Assembly (NCBI RefSeq): GCF_024349685.1
Contig: NZ_AP025944.1
Span: forward strand, 440,001-504,000
Reading direction: 5' to 3'
Source of the DNA: Pseudomonas sp. LRP2-20
Lineage (GTDB): Bacteria > Pseudomonadota > Gammaproteobacteria > Pseudomonadales > Pseudomonadaceae
Length of the DNA stretch: 64,000 bases
Of this stretch, positions 39,332-48,927 are shown one piece after another. Position 1 is the first letter of the stretch, and every line of letters begins with the position of its first letter. Made by a program: the position numbers and the translations under genes. The notes below the pieces were generated by a model. That model was not told the origin of the DNA, did not search any database, and was given only the letters and a program-made list of their open reading frames with translations.

Positions 39332-39882
39332 CCACCCGCCCGCAGGGCGCGTCGCTGACCGCCTTCGAGCTGTTGCTGGACATCGACCGGCGCTGTCGCC
39401 TGCTGGTGGCCGACCAGCCGCCGCAGGACACTCGCCTGCAGCAATGGAGTGGCATCGGTTTTCGCATCGCCGGGCAGTGGTTCGTCGCGCCCATGGGCGA
39501 GGTCGCCGAGGTGCTGCGCGAGCCGCGCAGCAGCCGCGTGCCGGGCGTGCAACCGTGGGTGTGTGGCGTAGCCAACCTGCGCGGCCGGTTGTTGCCGGTG
39601 ATGGACCTGAGCAGTTTCTTCGGCCTTGGCCCTGCCGCGCCAGGCAAACAGCGGCGGGTGCTGGTGCTGGACCACGAAGACCTGTTCGTCGGCCTGCTGG
39701 TCGACGAGGTGCTGGGTCTGCAGCATTTCGCCCTGAGCAGCCTGGAACTGTCGCCACCGCAACCGCTGCTGCGGGCGGCTGCCCGCTTCGTGCAGGGGCA
39801 CTTCCCGCGTGAACGCAACTGGGCGATCTTCAGCCCCTTCGCCCTGGCCCAGGCGCCGGGTTTTCTTGACGTGGCGCTATAG
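39328..39882 (+). CDS. pilI: CheW-like adaptor PilI
   Basis: A 184-residue CheW-domain protein coupling the receptor PilJ to the kinase ChpA. The CheW core is clear: [38 protein letters not shown], and [21 protein letters not shown] use TTG 39328, which overlaps the pilH stop (TTGA). No better start codon lies close by and the sequence is CheW-like soon after. Confidence 0.92.
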   Translation: MTTRPQGASLTAFELLLDIDRRCRLLVADQPPQDTRLQQWSGIGFRIAGQWFVAPMGEVAEVLREPRSSRVPGVQPWVCGVANLRGRLLPVMDLSSFFGLGPAAPGKQRRVLVLDHEDLFVGLLVDEVLGLQHFALSSLELSPPQPLLRAAARFVQGHFPRERNWAIFSPFALAQAPGFLDVAL

Positions 39883-39893
39883 GACTTTCGAAC

Positions 39894-41954
39894 GTGAACA
39901 AGCCGGCCACACCCGTCCCCCCCGCCAGCATGACCCCACGCACGCGCAGCATCGTGCAGATTACCGTGCTGTTCGTGATCCTGATCCTGTCGATCATCCT
40001 GCTGTTCGCCAACTTCGCCTACCTCAATACCCAGGCCAATCACGACAAGCAGTACATCGGCCACGCCGGCGAGCTGCGGGTGCTGTCCCAGCGCATCGCC
40101 AAGAACGCCACCGAGGCCGCGGCGGGCAAGGCCCTGGCGTTCAAGCTGCTGTCGGATGCGCGCAACGATTTCGAGCGGCGCTGGGGCTACCTGCGCGAAG
40201 GCGACAAGTCCACCGGCCTGCCTGCGGCACCGCCCGCGGTCCGCGATGAAATGGAAGCCGTGCGCCAGGACTGGGACAACCTGCGCAAGAACACCGATAC
40301 CATTCTGGCCAGCGAACAGACCGTGCTGTCGCTGCACCAGGTGGCGGCAACCCTCGCCGAAACCGTGCCGCAGCTGCAGGTCGAATACGAGAAGGTGGTC
40401 GAGATCCTGCTGCAGAGCGGTGCCCCGGCCAACCAGGTGGTGGTGGCCCAGCGCCAACTGCTGCTGGCCGAGCGCATTCTCGGTTCGGTCAACACGGTAC
40501 TGGCCGGCGACGACACGGCGGCGCAGGCGGCCGATACCTTCGGCCGCGATGCCAGCCGCTTCGGACAGGTGCTCGAGGGCATGCTGGGCGGCAACCCGGC
40601 GATCCAGGTGACCCGCGTCGAGGACGCTGACGCCCGCGCGCGCCTGGCGGAAATCGCCGAACTGTTCCAGTTCGTGGCAGGTTCGGTCGATGAAATCCTC
40701 GAGACCTCGCCTGAACTGTTCCGCGTACGCGAAGCGGCCGGCAACATCTTCAGCCTGTCGCAGACCTTGCTCGATGAAGCCTCGCACCTGGCCAACGGTT
40801 TCGAGAACCTGGCCAGTGGCCGCACCCTGGATACCGTCGGGGGTTACGCGCTGGGCCTGCTGGCGCTGGCTTCGATCATCCTGATCGGCCTGGTGATGGT
40901 CCGCACCACCCACCGCCAGTTGCAGGAAACCGCGGAAAAGAACGAACGCAACCAGCAGGCGATCATGCGCCTGCTCGATGAAATCGAAGAGCTGGCCGAC
41001 GGCGACCTGACCGTCACCGTGTCGGTGACCGAAGACTTCACCGGCGCCATCGCCGACTCGATCAACTACTCGGTCGACCAGCTGCGCGACCTGGTGGCCA
41101 CCATCAACCACAGCGCCGAGCAGGTCGCCGCTGCCGTGCAGGACACGCAGAACACCGCGCGCCAGCTGGCTAAGGCTTCGGAGCACCAGGCCGAGCAGAT
41201 CAGCGAGGCGTCGGAGGCGGTCGGCGACATGGTCGAGTCGATCGACCGGGTTTCCGCCCACGCCTATGAGTCGGCCAAGGTCGCCGAGCGTTCGGTGGCA
41301 ATCGCCAACAAGGGCAACGAGGTGGTGCACAACACCATCAACGGCATGGACAACATCCGCGAGCAGATCCAGGACACCGCCAAGCGGATCAAGCGCCTGG
41401 GCGAGTCTTCCCAGGAAATCGGCGACATCGTCAGCCTGATCGACGACATTGCTGACCAGACCAACATTCTCGCCCTCAATGCGGCGATTCAGGCCTCGCT
41501 GGCGGGTGAAGCCGGCCGCGGCTTTGCCGTGGTCGCCGACGAAGTGCAGCGCCTGGCCGAGCGCTCGTCCTCGGCGACCCGGCAGATCGAAGCGCTGGTG
41601 CGGACCATCCAGGCCGATACCAACGAGGCGGTGATCTCCATGGAGCAGACCACCGCCGAGGTGGTGCGCGGTGCGCGCCTGGCCCAGGATGCCGGCGTGG
41701 CGTTGGCCGAGATCGAAGGCGTATCGCAGAACCTCGCCGAACTTATCCACAGCATCTCGGATGCTGCCCAGTTGCAGACCTCCTCGGCGGGGCAGATTTC
41801 CCACACCATGGCGGTAATCCAGCAGATCACCGCGCAGACTTCCGCCGGCTCTGGTGCCACCGCCGACAGCATCCGCCACCTGGCGCGCATGGCCAGCGAG
41901 ATGCGCCGCTCGGTCTCCGGGTTCACCCTGCCGGCTCCGGCCGAGCGAAGCTGA
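39894..41954 (+). CDS. pilJ: Pilus-type chemoreceptor PilJ
   Basis: A 686-residue transmembrane receptor. GTG 39894 follows AGGA by about 9 bases. TM1 is about 19-43, the periplasmic part about 44-312 (PilJ-type helical domains with [18 protein letters not shown]), TM2 about 315-336, then HAMP and a signalling domain with [20 protein letters not shown]. The [13 protein letters not shown] tip (Ser in place of the usual Arg after Ala) is typical of PilJ rather than flagellar receptors. It feeds ChpA. No CheR or CheB partner gene is present in the cluster. Confidence 0.93.
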   Translation: MNKPATPVPPASMTPRTRSIVQITVLFVILILSIILLFANFAYLNTQANHDKQYIGHAGELRVLSQRIAKNATEAAAGKALAFKLLSDARNDFERRWGYLREGDKSTGLPAAPPAVRDEMEAVRQDWDNLRKNTDTILASEQTVLSLHQVAATLAETVPQLQVEYEKVVEILLQSGAPANQVVVAQRQLLLAERILGSVNTVLAGDDTAAQAADTFGRDASRFGQVLEGMLGGNPAIQVTRVEDADARARLAEIAELFQFVAGSVDEILETSPELFRVREAAGNIFSLSQTLLDEASHLANGFENLASGRTLDTVGGYALGLLALASIILIGLVMVRTTHRQLQETAEKNERNQQAIMRLLDEIEELADGDLTVTVSVTEDFTGAIADSINYSVDQLRDLVATINHSAEQVAAAVQDTQNTARQLAKASEHQAEQISEASEAVGDMVESIDRVSAHAYESAKVAERSVAIANKGNEVVHNTINGMDNIREQIQDTAKRIKRLGESSQEIGDIVSLIDDIADQTNILALNAAIQASLAGEAGRGFAVVADEVQRLAERSSSATRQIEALVRTIQADTNEAVISMEQTTAEVVRGARLAQDAGVALAEIEGVSQNLAELIHSISDAAQLQTSSAGQISHTMAVIQQITAQTSAGSGATADSIRHLARMASEMRRSVSGFTLPAPAERS

Positions 41955-41963
41955 GGAATATCC

Positions 41964-44900
41964 ATGGCTTCTGCCGCCGTAAGCCCCGAGCGCCACGATA
42001 CCGTGGCCCTGGCCTGGACCCGGGCCGCCATCTTCGATTGCCTGAGCCAGGCCCGTCAGGCCCTGGAGCGCTTTGCCGGCGAGACCGACGACTTGTCGAT
42101 GCTGGCTTTCGTCGTGGATAACCTGCATCAGGTGCATGGGTGCCTGCGCATGCTCGAGCTGCGCGGCGCCACGCGCCTGGCCGAGGAACTGGAGCTGCTG
42201 GCCAAGGCCTTGGCCGAGGGCCAGGTAAGCCCGCGGGGTGACTGCCTGGGGCCCCTGTTCCGGGGCCTGGAGCAACTGCCCTCCTATCTGGAGCGGTTGC
42301 GCGGTGCACGCCATGACCTGCCACTGGTGATGCTGCCGTTGCTCAACCAGCTGCGCGCCTGCCGTGGCGTCGAGCCCTTGGCCCAGGGCAGCCTGATCAG
42401 CGGCGCCGCGCAGCGCTTTGCCGGTTCTGATGACCTGGCCAACCTCGACTTGTCACTGGGCAACTGGCGGGAACAGATGCAGGCCGGGCCGGGGCGTGAT
42501 GCCCTGCGCTCGGTGATCAGCGCCCTGTGCGACGACCTGATGCGGATCAAGGAGCGCCTGGACCAGTTCGTGCGCGGCGACCGCCAGCACAGCGAAGACC
42601 TGGAGGCGTTGCTCGCGCCGTTGCGCCATGTTGCCGATACCCTGGCAGTGCTGGGCTTCCAGCAACCGCGCCGGGTGATCATCGACCAGGTGCTGGCGCT
42701 GCAGGCCCTGGCCCAGGGTGAGCGCGCGGTGGACGATGCGGTATTGATGGATGTGGCCGGTGCCCTGTTGTATGTGGAGGCCACGCTCAACGGCATGGTC
42801 CTGCCCCTGGAGGAAGGCGGGCAGGGCGGCCTGCCCGGCTCCGACCTGGCCGAGATTCGCCAGCTGGTGCTGCACGAATCACTGTCCGTGCTGCAGCAGG
42901 CCAAGGACCTGATCGGCGATTGCCTGGAGTCCGGCTGGCCGCGCCAGCGCCTGCAGCCACTGCCGGGGCTGTTGCAGCAAGTGTACGGCGCGTTGGCAAT
43001 GCTGATGCTGCCGGCGGCCGCCGAGGTGTTTGCCGGCTGCGCGGGCTATGTGCAGGGCTGGCTGCAGCACCTGGAGGTGGAGCCCCCGGCGGACGAACTG
43101 ACCCACCTGGCCGAGGCCCTCAGTGCCGCCGAGTGCTACTTGCAGTGGCGGGTCGCCGACCCGCTGGCCGATGCGCAACCGTTCCTCGACATGGCCCGTG
43201 CCAGCCTGACCAGGCTGGGTGTCCAGTGCACCCATGCGGGCCCGTCCGAGGCGCAGGATGGCAGCGATGGCATCGATGATGAATTGCGTGAGGTGTTCCT
43301 CGAAGAAGCCGGCGAATTGCTACCGGAGATCGAACGGCACTGGCTGCGCTGGCGCGCCGACAACAGCCTGCGCGACGCCTTGGTAGAAGTGCGTCGTGAC
43401 CTGCATACGCTCAAGGGCAGTGGGCGCATGGTTCATGCGCAAGCGGTGGCCGAGCTGGCCTGGGGCGGTGAGCACCTGCTCAACCGGGTGCTGGAGGGGC
43501 GCATCGCCCTGACCCCGGAGGGCGCGGTGGCGCTGCAGCAGGTGTTCGTCCACCTACCGGACCTGCTGGCCGACTTTGCAGCTGGCCAGTTGCCGCAATT
43601 GACCGAGATCGAACAACTGGCGAGCCACCTGCACGCCCTGGCCGAGAACGACACCCCGGTCAGCGCCGACATCGATGGCCTCGACCCGCAGCTGCTGGAC
43701 ATCTTCCGCAATGAAGCACAGGGTCACCTGGCCAGCCTGGAAGGCTTTCTGCGGAGCGCCGATGGCCAGGGCAGCGAAGTCAGCGACAGCCTGCAACGCG
43801 CCTTGCACACCCTCAAGGGCAGCGCCGCCATGGCCGGGGTCATGCCGATCGCCGAGCTGGCCACCGCCTTCGACCGCCTGGTGCGCGAGTACCGGGGGCA
43901 CCAGCTGCCGTTGCAGGCGGCGGAGCTGCATTGGCTGCAAACAGCCCATGGCCTGTTCCTGCAGGGCTTGGCGCAGCTTGGCAGTACGCCGTTGGCAGCC
44001 ATTGCGGGTGCGGCCCAACTGATCGAGCAGGTTGGTGAAGCAGTGGATCTGCGTCTGGCCAGCCTGCATGCCGAGCCCCAGCACAGCCGCCATGGCAAGC
44101 GTGATCCGCAGCTGATTGCCAGTTTCCTGGCCCAGGCCATGGACATCCTGCTGGATGCCGAGTCGCTGCTGTCGCGCTGGCAACAGCAGCCCGGGCAACG
44201 CGAACCGCTGGATACCTTGCTCGATGAGCTGACCAGCCTTGGTCACGCCGCGCATTTGGCCGATCTGTGGCAGATGGATGCCGTCTGCGAGGCGCTGCTT
44301 GACCTCTACGGCGCCGTGGAAGAGGGCAGCCTGGGCGCCAGCCCGCGTTTCTTCGCCGTTGCCCAGCAAGCCCATGAAGCCCTGTTGGACATGCTCGACG
44401 AAGTGGCGGCCGGGCAGGAGCTCAGCCCGCGGCCTGACTGCGTCGACGCCCTGCGTGAACTGTTGGATGGCGCACTGGCTCCGGATGCTACCGGCTTGGT
44501 CAGCCCTGACGCGGTGACGCCGCTGTCTGGCTCACTGGAGCAGGATGATGAACCCGACAGCCCGGGCGACAAGGAGCTGCTGGAAGTCTTCCTCGAAGAA
44601 AGCTCGGACATTGTCGAAAGTGCCGCCGCCGCCCTGGCGCGCTGGCAGGCCGACCCGCGCAGCAGCGTCGAGGTAGAGAACCTGTTGCGCGACCTGCACA
44701 CCCTCAAGGGTGGTGCGCGCATGGTCGAGATCAGCGCCATCGGCGACCTGGCCCATGAACTGGAATTCCTCTACGAGCTGCTCGCCGCAGGGCGCCTGCC
44801 GCCGAGCGGGCCGTTGTTCGCGCTGCTGCAGAACTGCCATGACCGCCTGGCGCACATGCTCGATGCCGCGCGCCTTGGCCAGCCGCTGCACGCCGCTACC

Positions 44901-46853
44901 GCGCTGATCGATTACATCCGCAACTTCAGCAGCGCCGCGTTGACCGACAGCGCGGCCGGCCAGGCCCCGACCGACACCGCACCTGCCGAAATACCGGCAG
45001 CGGCACCGGAGCGGGCGACGGGCGACATGGTCAAGGTCGACGCCGAGCTGCTCGACGATCTGGGTAACCTGGCCGGTGAGCATTCGGTCATTCGTGGACG
45101 TATCGAACAGCAGGTCAACGACGCCCAGTTCGCCCTCAACGAGATGGAAACCACCCTGGAGCGCATGCGCGACCAGCTGCTGCGCCTGGATATCGAGACC
45201 CAGGGGCGGATCAGCAGCCGGCAGGCGTTCGAGGGGGATGCCTACGAAGATTTCGACCCGCTGGAGATGGACCGCCACTCGCAGCTGCAGCAGTTGTCGC
45301 GAGCACTGTTCGAGTCGGCCTCCGACCTGCTCGACCTCAAGGAAACCCTTACCCAGCGCGCCCAGGAGGCCTACAGCCTGCTGCAGCAACAGGCGCGGGT
45401 GAACAGCCAGTTGCAGGAGGGCCTGACCGCGACCCTGATGGTGCCGTTCGAACGCCTGGTACCGCGCTTGCAGCGGGTAGTGCGCCAGGTGGCCAGCGAG
45501 CTGGGCAAGCAAGTCGAGCTGGTGGTCGGCAACGCCGAGGGCGAGCTCGACCGTAGCGTGCTCGAGCGCATGGTCGCGCCACTGGAGCATATGCTGCGCA
45601 ATGCCGTCGACCATGGCCTGGAGTCGCGTGAGGCACGCCTGGCTGCAGGCAAGCCGGAACAGGGCACCATTCACCTGAACTTGCTGCACGAAGGCGCCGA
45701 CATTGTCATAGAGATGATCGACGACGGCGCCGGCGTGCCATTGGAGGCGGTACGGCGCAAGGCGATCAAGCGCGGCCTGCTGGACCCGCAAGCGCAACTG
45801 AGCGATCACGAGATCCTGCAGTTCATCCTGCGCCCGGGCTTTTCCACGGCAGAGAAGATCACCCAGATTTCCGGGCGCGGCCTGGGCATGGACGTGGTGC
45901 ACGAAGAGGTCAAGCAGCTGGGGGGGGCGATGACCATCGAATCGGCCCAGGGCAAGGGGGCGCGGTTCCTGATCCGCCTGCCGTTCACCGTGTCGATCAA
46001 CCGGGCCTTGATGGTGCACCTGGGCGAAGAACAGTACGCCATTCCGCTCAACACCATCGAGGGCATCGTACGTGTACCACCGGCCGAACTGGCCGCCTGC
46101 TACCAGCTGGATGCCCCGCGTTATGTGTATGGCGGCCACGAGTACGCGTTGCGCTACCTGGGCGAGCTGCTGCAGGGGCTGCCACGCCCCGTGCTGCTGG
46201 GGCAGAGCGTGCCGCTGCCGGTGTTGCTGGTGCATTCCCAGGAGCAGTCGTTCGCCATCCAGGTGGACAGCCTGTCGCCCAGCCGCGAGATCGTGGTGAA
46301 GAGCCTCGGCCCGCAATTCGCGGCCGTGGCGGGCTTGTCGGGGGCGACCTTGCTCGGTGATGGCCGGGTGGTGCTGATCCTCGACCTGCTGGGCCAGCTG
46401 CGCGGCCAGCAGCGGCGGCTGGCGCGTCTGCCCGGTGGCAGCGGCGTGCAACGCACCTTGTTCGGCCCGGCACCGCGACGGGCCACGCTGGTGATGGTGG
46501 TGGACGACTCGGTCACCGTGCGCAAGGTCACCAGCCGCCTGCTGGAACGCCATGGCATGAGCGTGTTGACCGCCAAGGATGGAGTCGATGCCATGGCCCT
46601 GCTGGAAGAGCACCGCCCGGACGTGCTGTTGCTGGACATCGAGATGCCGCGCATGGACGGGTTCGAAGTGGCCACCCGTATTCGCCGTGACGAGCGCCTG
46701 AAAGACCTGCCGATCATCATGATCACGTCGCGCACCGGGCAGAAACACCGCGACCGGGCCATGGCCATTGGCGTCAACGATTACCTGGGCAAACCCTATC
46801 AGGAGTCGGTGCTGCTGCAGAGCATCGCCCGCTGGAGTGATACCCATGCTTGA
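41964..46853 (+). CDS. chpA: Hybrid chemosensory kinase ChpA (PilL-type), shortened
   Basis: A 1629-residue CheA-like kinase. The N-terminal ~430 residues are helical with no phospho-His motif. Hpt domains follow with phospho-acceptor His at 481 (DLHTLKGSGRM), 615 (LHTLKGSAAM) and 912 (DLHTLKGGARM). A fourth Hpt-like helix bundle at about 716-790 lacks the motif. Then come a dimerisation/kinase core (LRNAVDHGLESREARLA; DDGAGVP; GRGLGMDVV), a CheW domain and a C-terminal receiver with Asp1558 (LLLDIEMPRMDGFEV). P. aeruginosa ChpA is about 2470 residues with more Xpt domains, so this is a reduced form. It starts 9 bases after pilJ and overlaps chpC. Confidence 0.93.
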   Translation: MASAAVSPERHDTVALAWTRAAIFDCLSQARQALERFAGETDDLSMLAFVVDNLHQVHGCLRMLELRGATRLAEELELLAKALAEGQVSPRGDCLGPLFRGLEQLPSYLERLRGARHDLPLVMLPLLNQLRACRGVEPLAQGSLISGAAQRFAGSDDLANLDLSLGNWREQMQAGPGRDALRSVISALCDDLMRIKERLDQFVRGDRQHSEDLEALLAPLRHVADTLAVLGFQQPRRVIIDQVLALQALAQGERAVDDAVLMDVAGALLYVEATLNGMVLPLEEGGQGGLPGSDLAEIRQLVLHESLSVLQQAKDLIGDCLESGWPRQRLQPLPGLLQQVYGALAMLMLPAAAEVFAGCAGYVQGWLQHLEVEPPADELTHLAEALSAAECYLQWRVADPLADAQPFLDMARASLTRLGVQCTHAGPSEAQDGSDGIDDELREVFLEEAGELLPEIERHWLRWRADNSLRDALVEVRRDLHTLKGSGRMVHAQAVAELAWGGEHLLNRVLEGRIALTPEGAVALQQVFVHLPDLLADFAAGQLPQLTEIEQLASHLHALAENDTPVSADIDGLDPQLLDIFRNEAQGHLASLEGFLRSADGQGSEVSDSLQRALHTLKGSAAMAGVMPIAELATAFDRLVREYRGHQLPLQAAELHWLQTAHGLFLQGLAQLGSTPLAAIAGAAQLIEQVGEAVDLRLASLHAEPQHSRHGKRDPQLIASFLAQAMDILLDAESLLSRWQQQPGQREPLDTLLDELTSLGHAAHLADLWQMDAVCEALLDLYGAVEEGSLGASPRFFAVAQQAHEALLDMLDEVAAGQELSPRPDCVDALRELLDGALAPDATGLVSPDAVTPLSGSLEQDDEPDSPGDKELLEVFLEESSDIVESAAAALARWQADPRSSVEVENLLRDLHTLKGGARMVEISAIGDLAHELEFLYELLAAGRLPPSGPLFALLQNCHDRLAHMLDAARLGQPLHAATALIDYIRNFSSAALTDSAAGQAPTDTAPAEIPAAAPERATGDMVKVDAELLDDLGNLAGEHSVIRGRIEQQVNDAQFALNEMETTLERMRDQLLRLDIETQGRISSRQAFEGDAYEDFDPLEMDRHSQLQQLSRALFESASDLLDLKETLTQRAQEAYSLLQQQARVNSQLQEGLTATLMVPFERLVPRLQRVVRQVASELGKQVELVVGNAEGELDRSVLERMVAPLEHMLRNAVDHGLESREARLAAGKPEQGTIHLNLLHEGADIVIEMIDDGAGVPLEAVRRKAIKRGLLDPQAQLSDHEILQFILRPGFSTAEKITQISGRGLGMDVVHEEVKQLGGAMTIESAQGKGARFLIRLPFTVSINRALMVHLGEEQYAIPLNTIEGIVRVPPAELAACYQLDAPRYVYGGHEYALRYLGELLQGLPRPVLLGQSVPLPVLLVHSQEQSFAIQVDSLSPSREIVVKSLGPQFAAVAGLSGATLLGDGRVVLILDLLGQLRGQQRRLARLPGGSGVQRTLFGPAPRRATLVMVVDDSVTVRKVTSRLLERHGMSVLTAKDGVDAMALLEEHRPDVLLLDIEMPRMDGFEVATRIRRDERLKDLPIIMITSRTGQKHRDRAMAIGVNDYLGKPYQESVLLQSIARWSDTHA

Positions 46854-47319
46854 ACTGATTGCAGGGCAACGCAGCAGCCTCACTGGCCTGCTGCTGCCGT
46901 TGGGCGACCGTACCTTGGTATTGCCCAACGTTGCCGTGGTCGAGTTGATCGGCCAACGTAACCTGGTGTGCGACCCGGGTGATCCGGCCTGGCACCTGGG
47001 CTGGATCGACTGGCGTCAGCAGCATTTGCCGTTGATCGGCTTCGAAGCGGCCTGTGGCGGTGAGACGCCGTGTGGTGAAAGGGCGCGGATCGTGGTGCTG
47101 AATGCCTTGGGGGATACCGGTTTGCGCTACCTGGCAGTGCTGCTGCAGGACATCCCGCGCTCGTGCAAGCTCGACAGCCAGCTCAACTACGTGGATGTGC
47201 CGCTGGGCAGCCTGGAACTGGCCGCCGTGCAGGTGGGCGAACAGGTGGCACGGGTGCCGGACCTGGCCGGGCTGGAAAGATTGGTGCGTGACGCTGAACT
47301 GCAACCTGTGTTTGGCTAG
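46846..47319 (+). CDS. chpC: CheW-like protein ChpC
   Basis: A 157-residue CheW-domain protein starting inside the end of chpA (8-base overlap). LTGLLLPLGDRTLVLPNVAVVEL and WHLGWIDWRQQHLPLIGFE are CheW-like. In P. aeruginosa ChpC is a second adaptor linking extra receptors to the Chp kinase. Here it directly follows chpA, whereas in P. aeruginosa the CheB-like chpB lies between them. A REP pair follows, so this is the last gene of the operon. Confidence 0.85.
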   Translation: MLELIAGQRSSLTGLLLPLGDRTLVLPNVAVVELIGQRNLVCDPGDPAWHLGWIDWRQQHLPLIGFEAACGGETPCGERARIVVLNALGDTGLRYLAVLLQDIPRSCKLDSQLNYVDVPLGSLELAAVQVGEQVARVPDLAGLERLVRDAELQPVFG

Positions 47320-47334
47320 GATGCAAGGCTGATG

Positions 47335-47428
47335 GCCTCTTCGCGGGTAAACCCGCTCCCACAGGTTCACCGCAGGATTCACGGCCTGTGCAATACCTGT
47401 GGGAGCGGGTTCACCCGCGAAGAGGCCG
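47335..47428. repeat. REP pair after chpC
   Basis: Long inverted copies at 47335-47366 and 47396-47428; the arms include GGCCTCTTCGCGGGT and the matching ACCCGCGAAGAGGCC with a few mismatches inside. It lies between chpC and the hemolysin III family gene and probably ends the pil-chp transcript. Confidence 0.88.
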
Positions 47429-47477
47429 GAACAGGCTTGTTCAGGAACCCAGCCCGCTTCAGGAGGTCTGTGTTTGC

Positions 47478-48095
47478 ATGTACTACGGTGAACGCTTCAA
47501 TGCCTGGACCCACCTGGTCGGTGCTGTCCTGGCCTGCATCGGTGCCATCTGGCTGATCGTCGTCGCGGGCCTGCAGGGCGACCCCTGGAAGATCGTCAGT
47601 TTCTCCATCTACGGCAGCACCTTGCTGTTGCTCTACAGCATCTCCACCCTTTACCACAGCACCCGTGGGCGGGCGAAGGTGATCATGCGCAAGCTCGACC
47701 ACCTGTCGATCTACCTGCTGATCGCCGGCAGCTACACCCCGTTCTGCCTGGTCAGCTTGCGCGGACCCTGGGGCTGGAGCCTGTTCGGCGTGGTCTGGGG
47801 GCTGGCGGTGATCGGCATGCTGCAGGAAATCAAACCGCGCTCGGAGGCGCGCATCCTGTCGATCATCATCTATGCGGTGATGGGCTGGATCGTGCTGGTA
47901 GCGGTCAAGCCACTGCTGAACAGCCTAGGCACTGCCGGCTTCACCTGGCTGGCGGCCGGCGGCGTGTTCTACACCGTGGGGATCATCTTCTTCGCCTTCG
48001 ACAGCCGCTTCCGCCACTGGCATGGCATCTGGCACCTGTTCGTGATTGCCGGCAGCCTGATGCACTTCGTGGCGGTGTCGCTGTACGTGCGTTAG
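47478..48095 (+). CDS. Hemolysin III family membrane protein (PAQR type)
   Basis: A 205-residue polytopic membrane protein starting at ATG 47478, with AGGAGG 11 bases upstream. An in-frame start at 47388 lies in the REP repeat and is rejected. About seven hydrophobic helices are visible. The metal-binding pattern of the PAQR/HlyIII superfamily is present: ERFNAWTHLVG, STLYHSTRG, KLDHLSIYLLIAGSYTP and a C-terminal HGIWHLFVIAGSLMHF. The cellular role of bacterial members is uncertain, and the hemolysin label is historical. Confidence 0.87.
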   Translation: MYYGERFNAWTHLVGAVLACIGAIWLIVVAGLQGDPWKIVSFSIYGSTLLLLYSISTLYHSTRGRAKVIMRKLDHLSIYLLIAGSYTPFCLVSLRGPWGWSLFGVVWGLAVIGMLQEIKPRSEARILSIIIYAVMGWIVLVAVKPLLNSLGTAGFTWLAAGGVFYTVGIIFFAFDSRFRHWHGIWHLFVIAGSLMHFVAVSLYVR

Positions 48096-48103
48096 CTTTT
48101 TGT

Positions 48104-48826
48104 TTACGAAAAATCACCCCACAACTGCTGGGCCACCGACAGCGCCACCACGGGGGCGGTCTCGGTGCGCAGGACCCGCGGCCCGAGGCGTGCAGCGTGG
48201 AAGCCAGCGGCCTTGGCCTGTTCGACCTCCGTCTCGCTCAGCCCCCCTTCCGGGCCGATCAGGAAGGCCAGCGTCGCTGGCTTGTCATGGCTGGTCAGTG
48301 GCTCGGCGACTGGGTGCAGGACAAGTTTGAGGTCGGCTTCGGTGGCCTTCAGCCATTCGGCCAGTGTCACGGGCGGATGAATGACCGGCAAGGTCGAACG
48401 GCCGCATTGTTCACAGGCACTGATCGTCACCTGGCGCCAATGGGCCAGGCGCTTGTCGGCGCGTTCGTCTTTCAGGCGCACTTCACAGCGTTCGCTGACG
48501 ATCGGCGTGATTGCCTGGGCGCCCAGCTCGGTGGCCTTCTGGATCGCCCAGTCCATGCGCTCGCCGCGGGACAGACCCTGGCCGAGGTGGACGTGCAGCG
48601 GTGAGTCTGGTTGGCCGGCAAGAGCCTGCTCGAGGCTGACGCGGACCGTCTTCTTGCCGACTTCGAGCAACTGGCCGAGGTATTCCTGGCCGCTGCCGTC
48701 GAACAGTTGCACGGCGTCGCCGGGGGCCATGCGCAGGACACGGCCAATGTAGTGGGCCTGGGCTTCGGGCAGGTCGTGCTCGCCAAGGCTCAGGGGGGCG
48801 TCGATGAAGAAGCGGGACAGTCTCAT
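48104..48826 (-). CDS. rsmE: 16S rRNA (uracil1498-N3)-methyltransferase RsmE, paralogue 2
   Basis: A 240-residue SPOUT methyltransferase. The start (MRLSRFFIDAPLSLGEHDLP), RMDWAIQKATELGAQAITPI, SERCEVRL, and the knot LIGPEGGLSETEVEQAKAAG with LGPRVLRTETAPVVAL match canonical RsmE closely. It is therefore the likelier enzyme for m3U1498. A more diverged homologue lies at 12343-13050. It converges on the hemolysin III family gene with only 8 bases between the two stop codons. Confidence 0.94.
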   Translation of the reverse strand: MRLSRFFIDAPLSLGEHDLPEAQAHYIGRVLRMAPGDAVQLFDGSGQEYLGQLLEVGKKTVRVSLEQALAGQPDSPLHVHLGQGLSRGERMDWAIQKATELGAQAITPIVSERCEVRLKDERADKRLAHWRQVTISACEQCGRSTLPVIHPPVTLAEWLKATEADLKLVLHPVAEPLTSHDKPATLAFLIGPEGGLSETEVEQAKAAGFHAARLGPRVLRTETAPVVALSVAQQLWGDFS

Positions 48827-48857
48827 GGTTCAGCTCGGTATAGGGTTGTACGCAGAT

Positions 48858-48913
48858 CCCCTGTGGGAGCGGGCTTTGCCCCTCGTTCGCGGGCAAGCCT
48901 GCTCCCACAAGGA
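48858..48913. repeat. REP pair, reversed order, between bioA and rsmE
   Basis: Copies at about 48859-48880 and 48885-48913 face each other in the opposite order from the other pairs (CTGTGGGAGCGGG first, GCGGGCAAGCCTGCTCCCAC second) with only a few bases between. It lies after bioA on the minus strand. Confidence 0.75.
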
Positions 48914-48927
48914 AGGAGGTGCGGCGA

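Noticed and set aside
39309..46928. Long minus-strand frames (1001 and 798 codons) opposite pilI, pilJ and chpA
   Set aside because: The plus-strand products have full chemosensory domain sets. The minus-strand translations have no recognisable domains.
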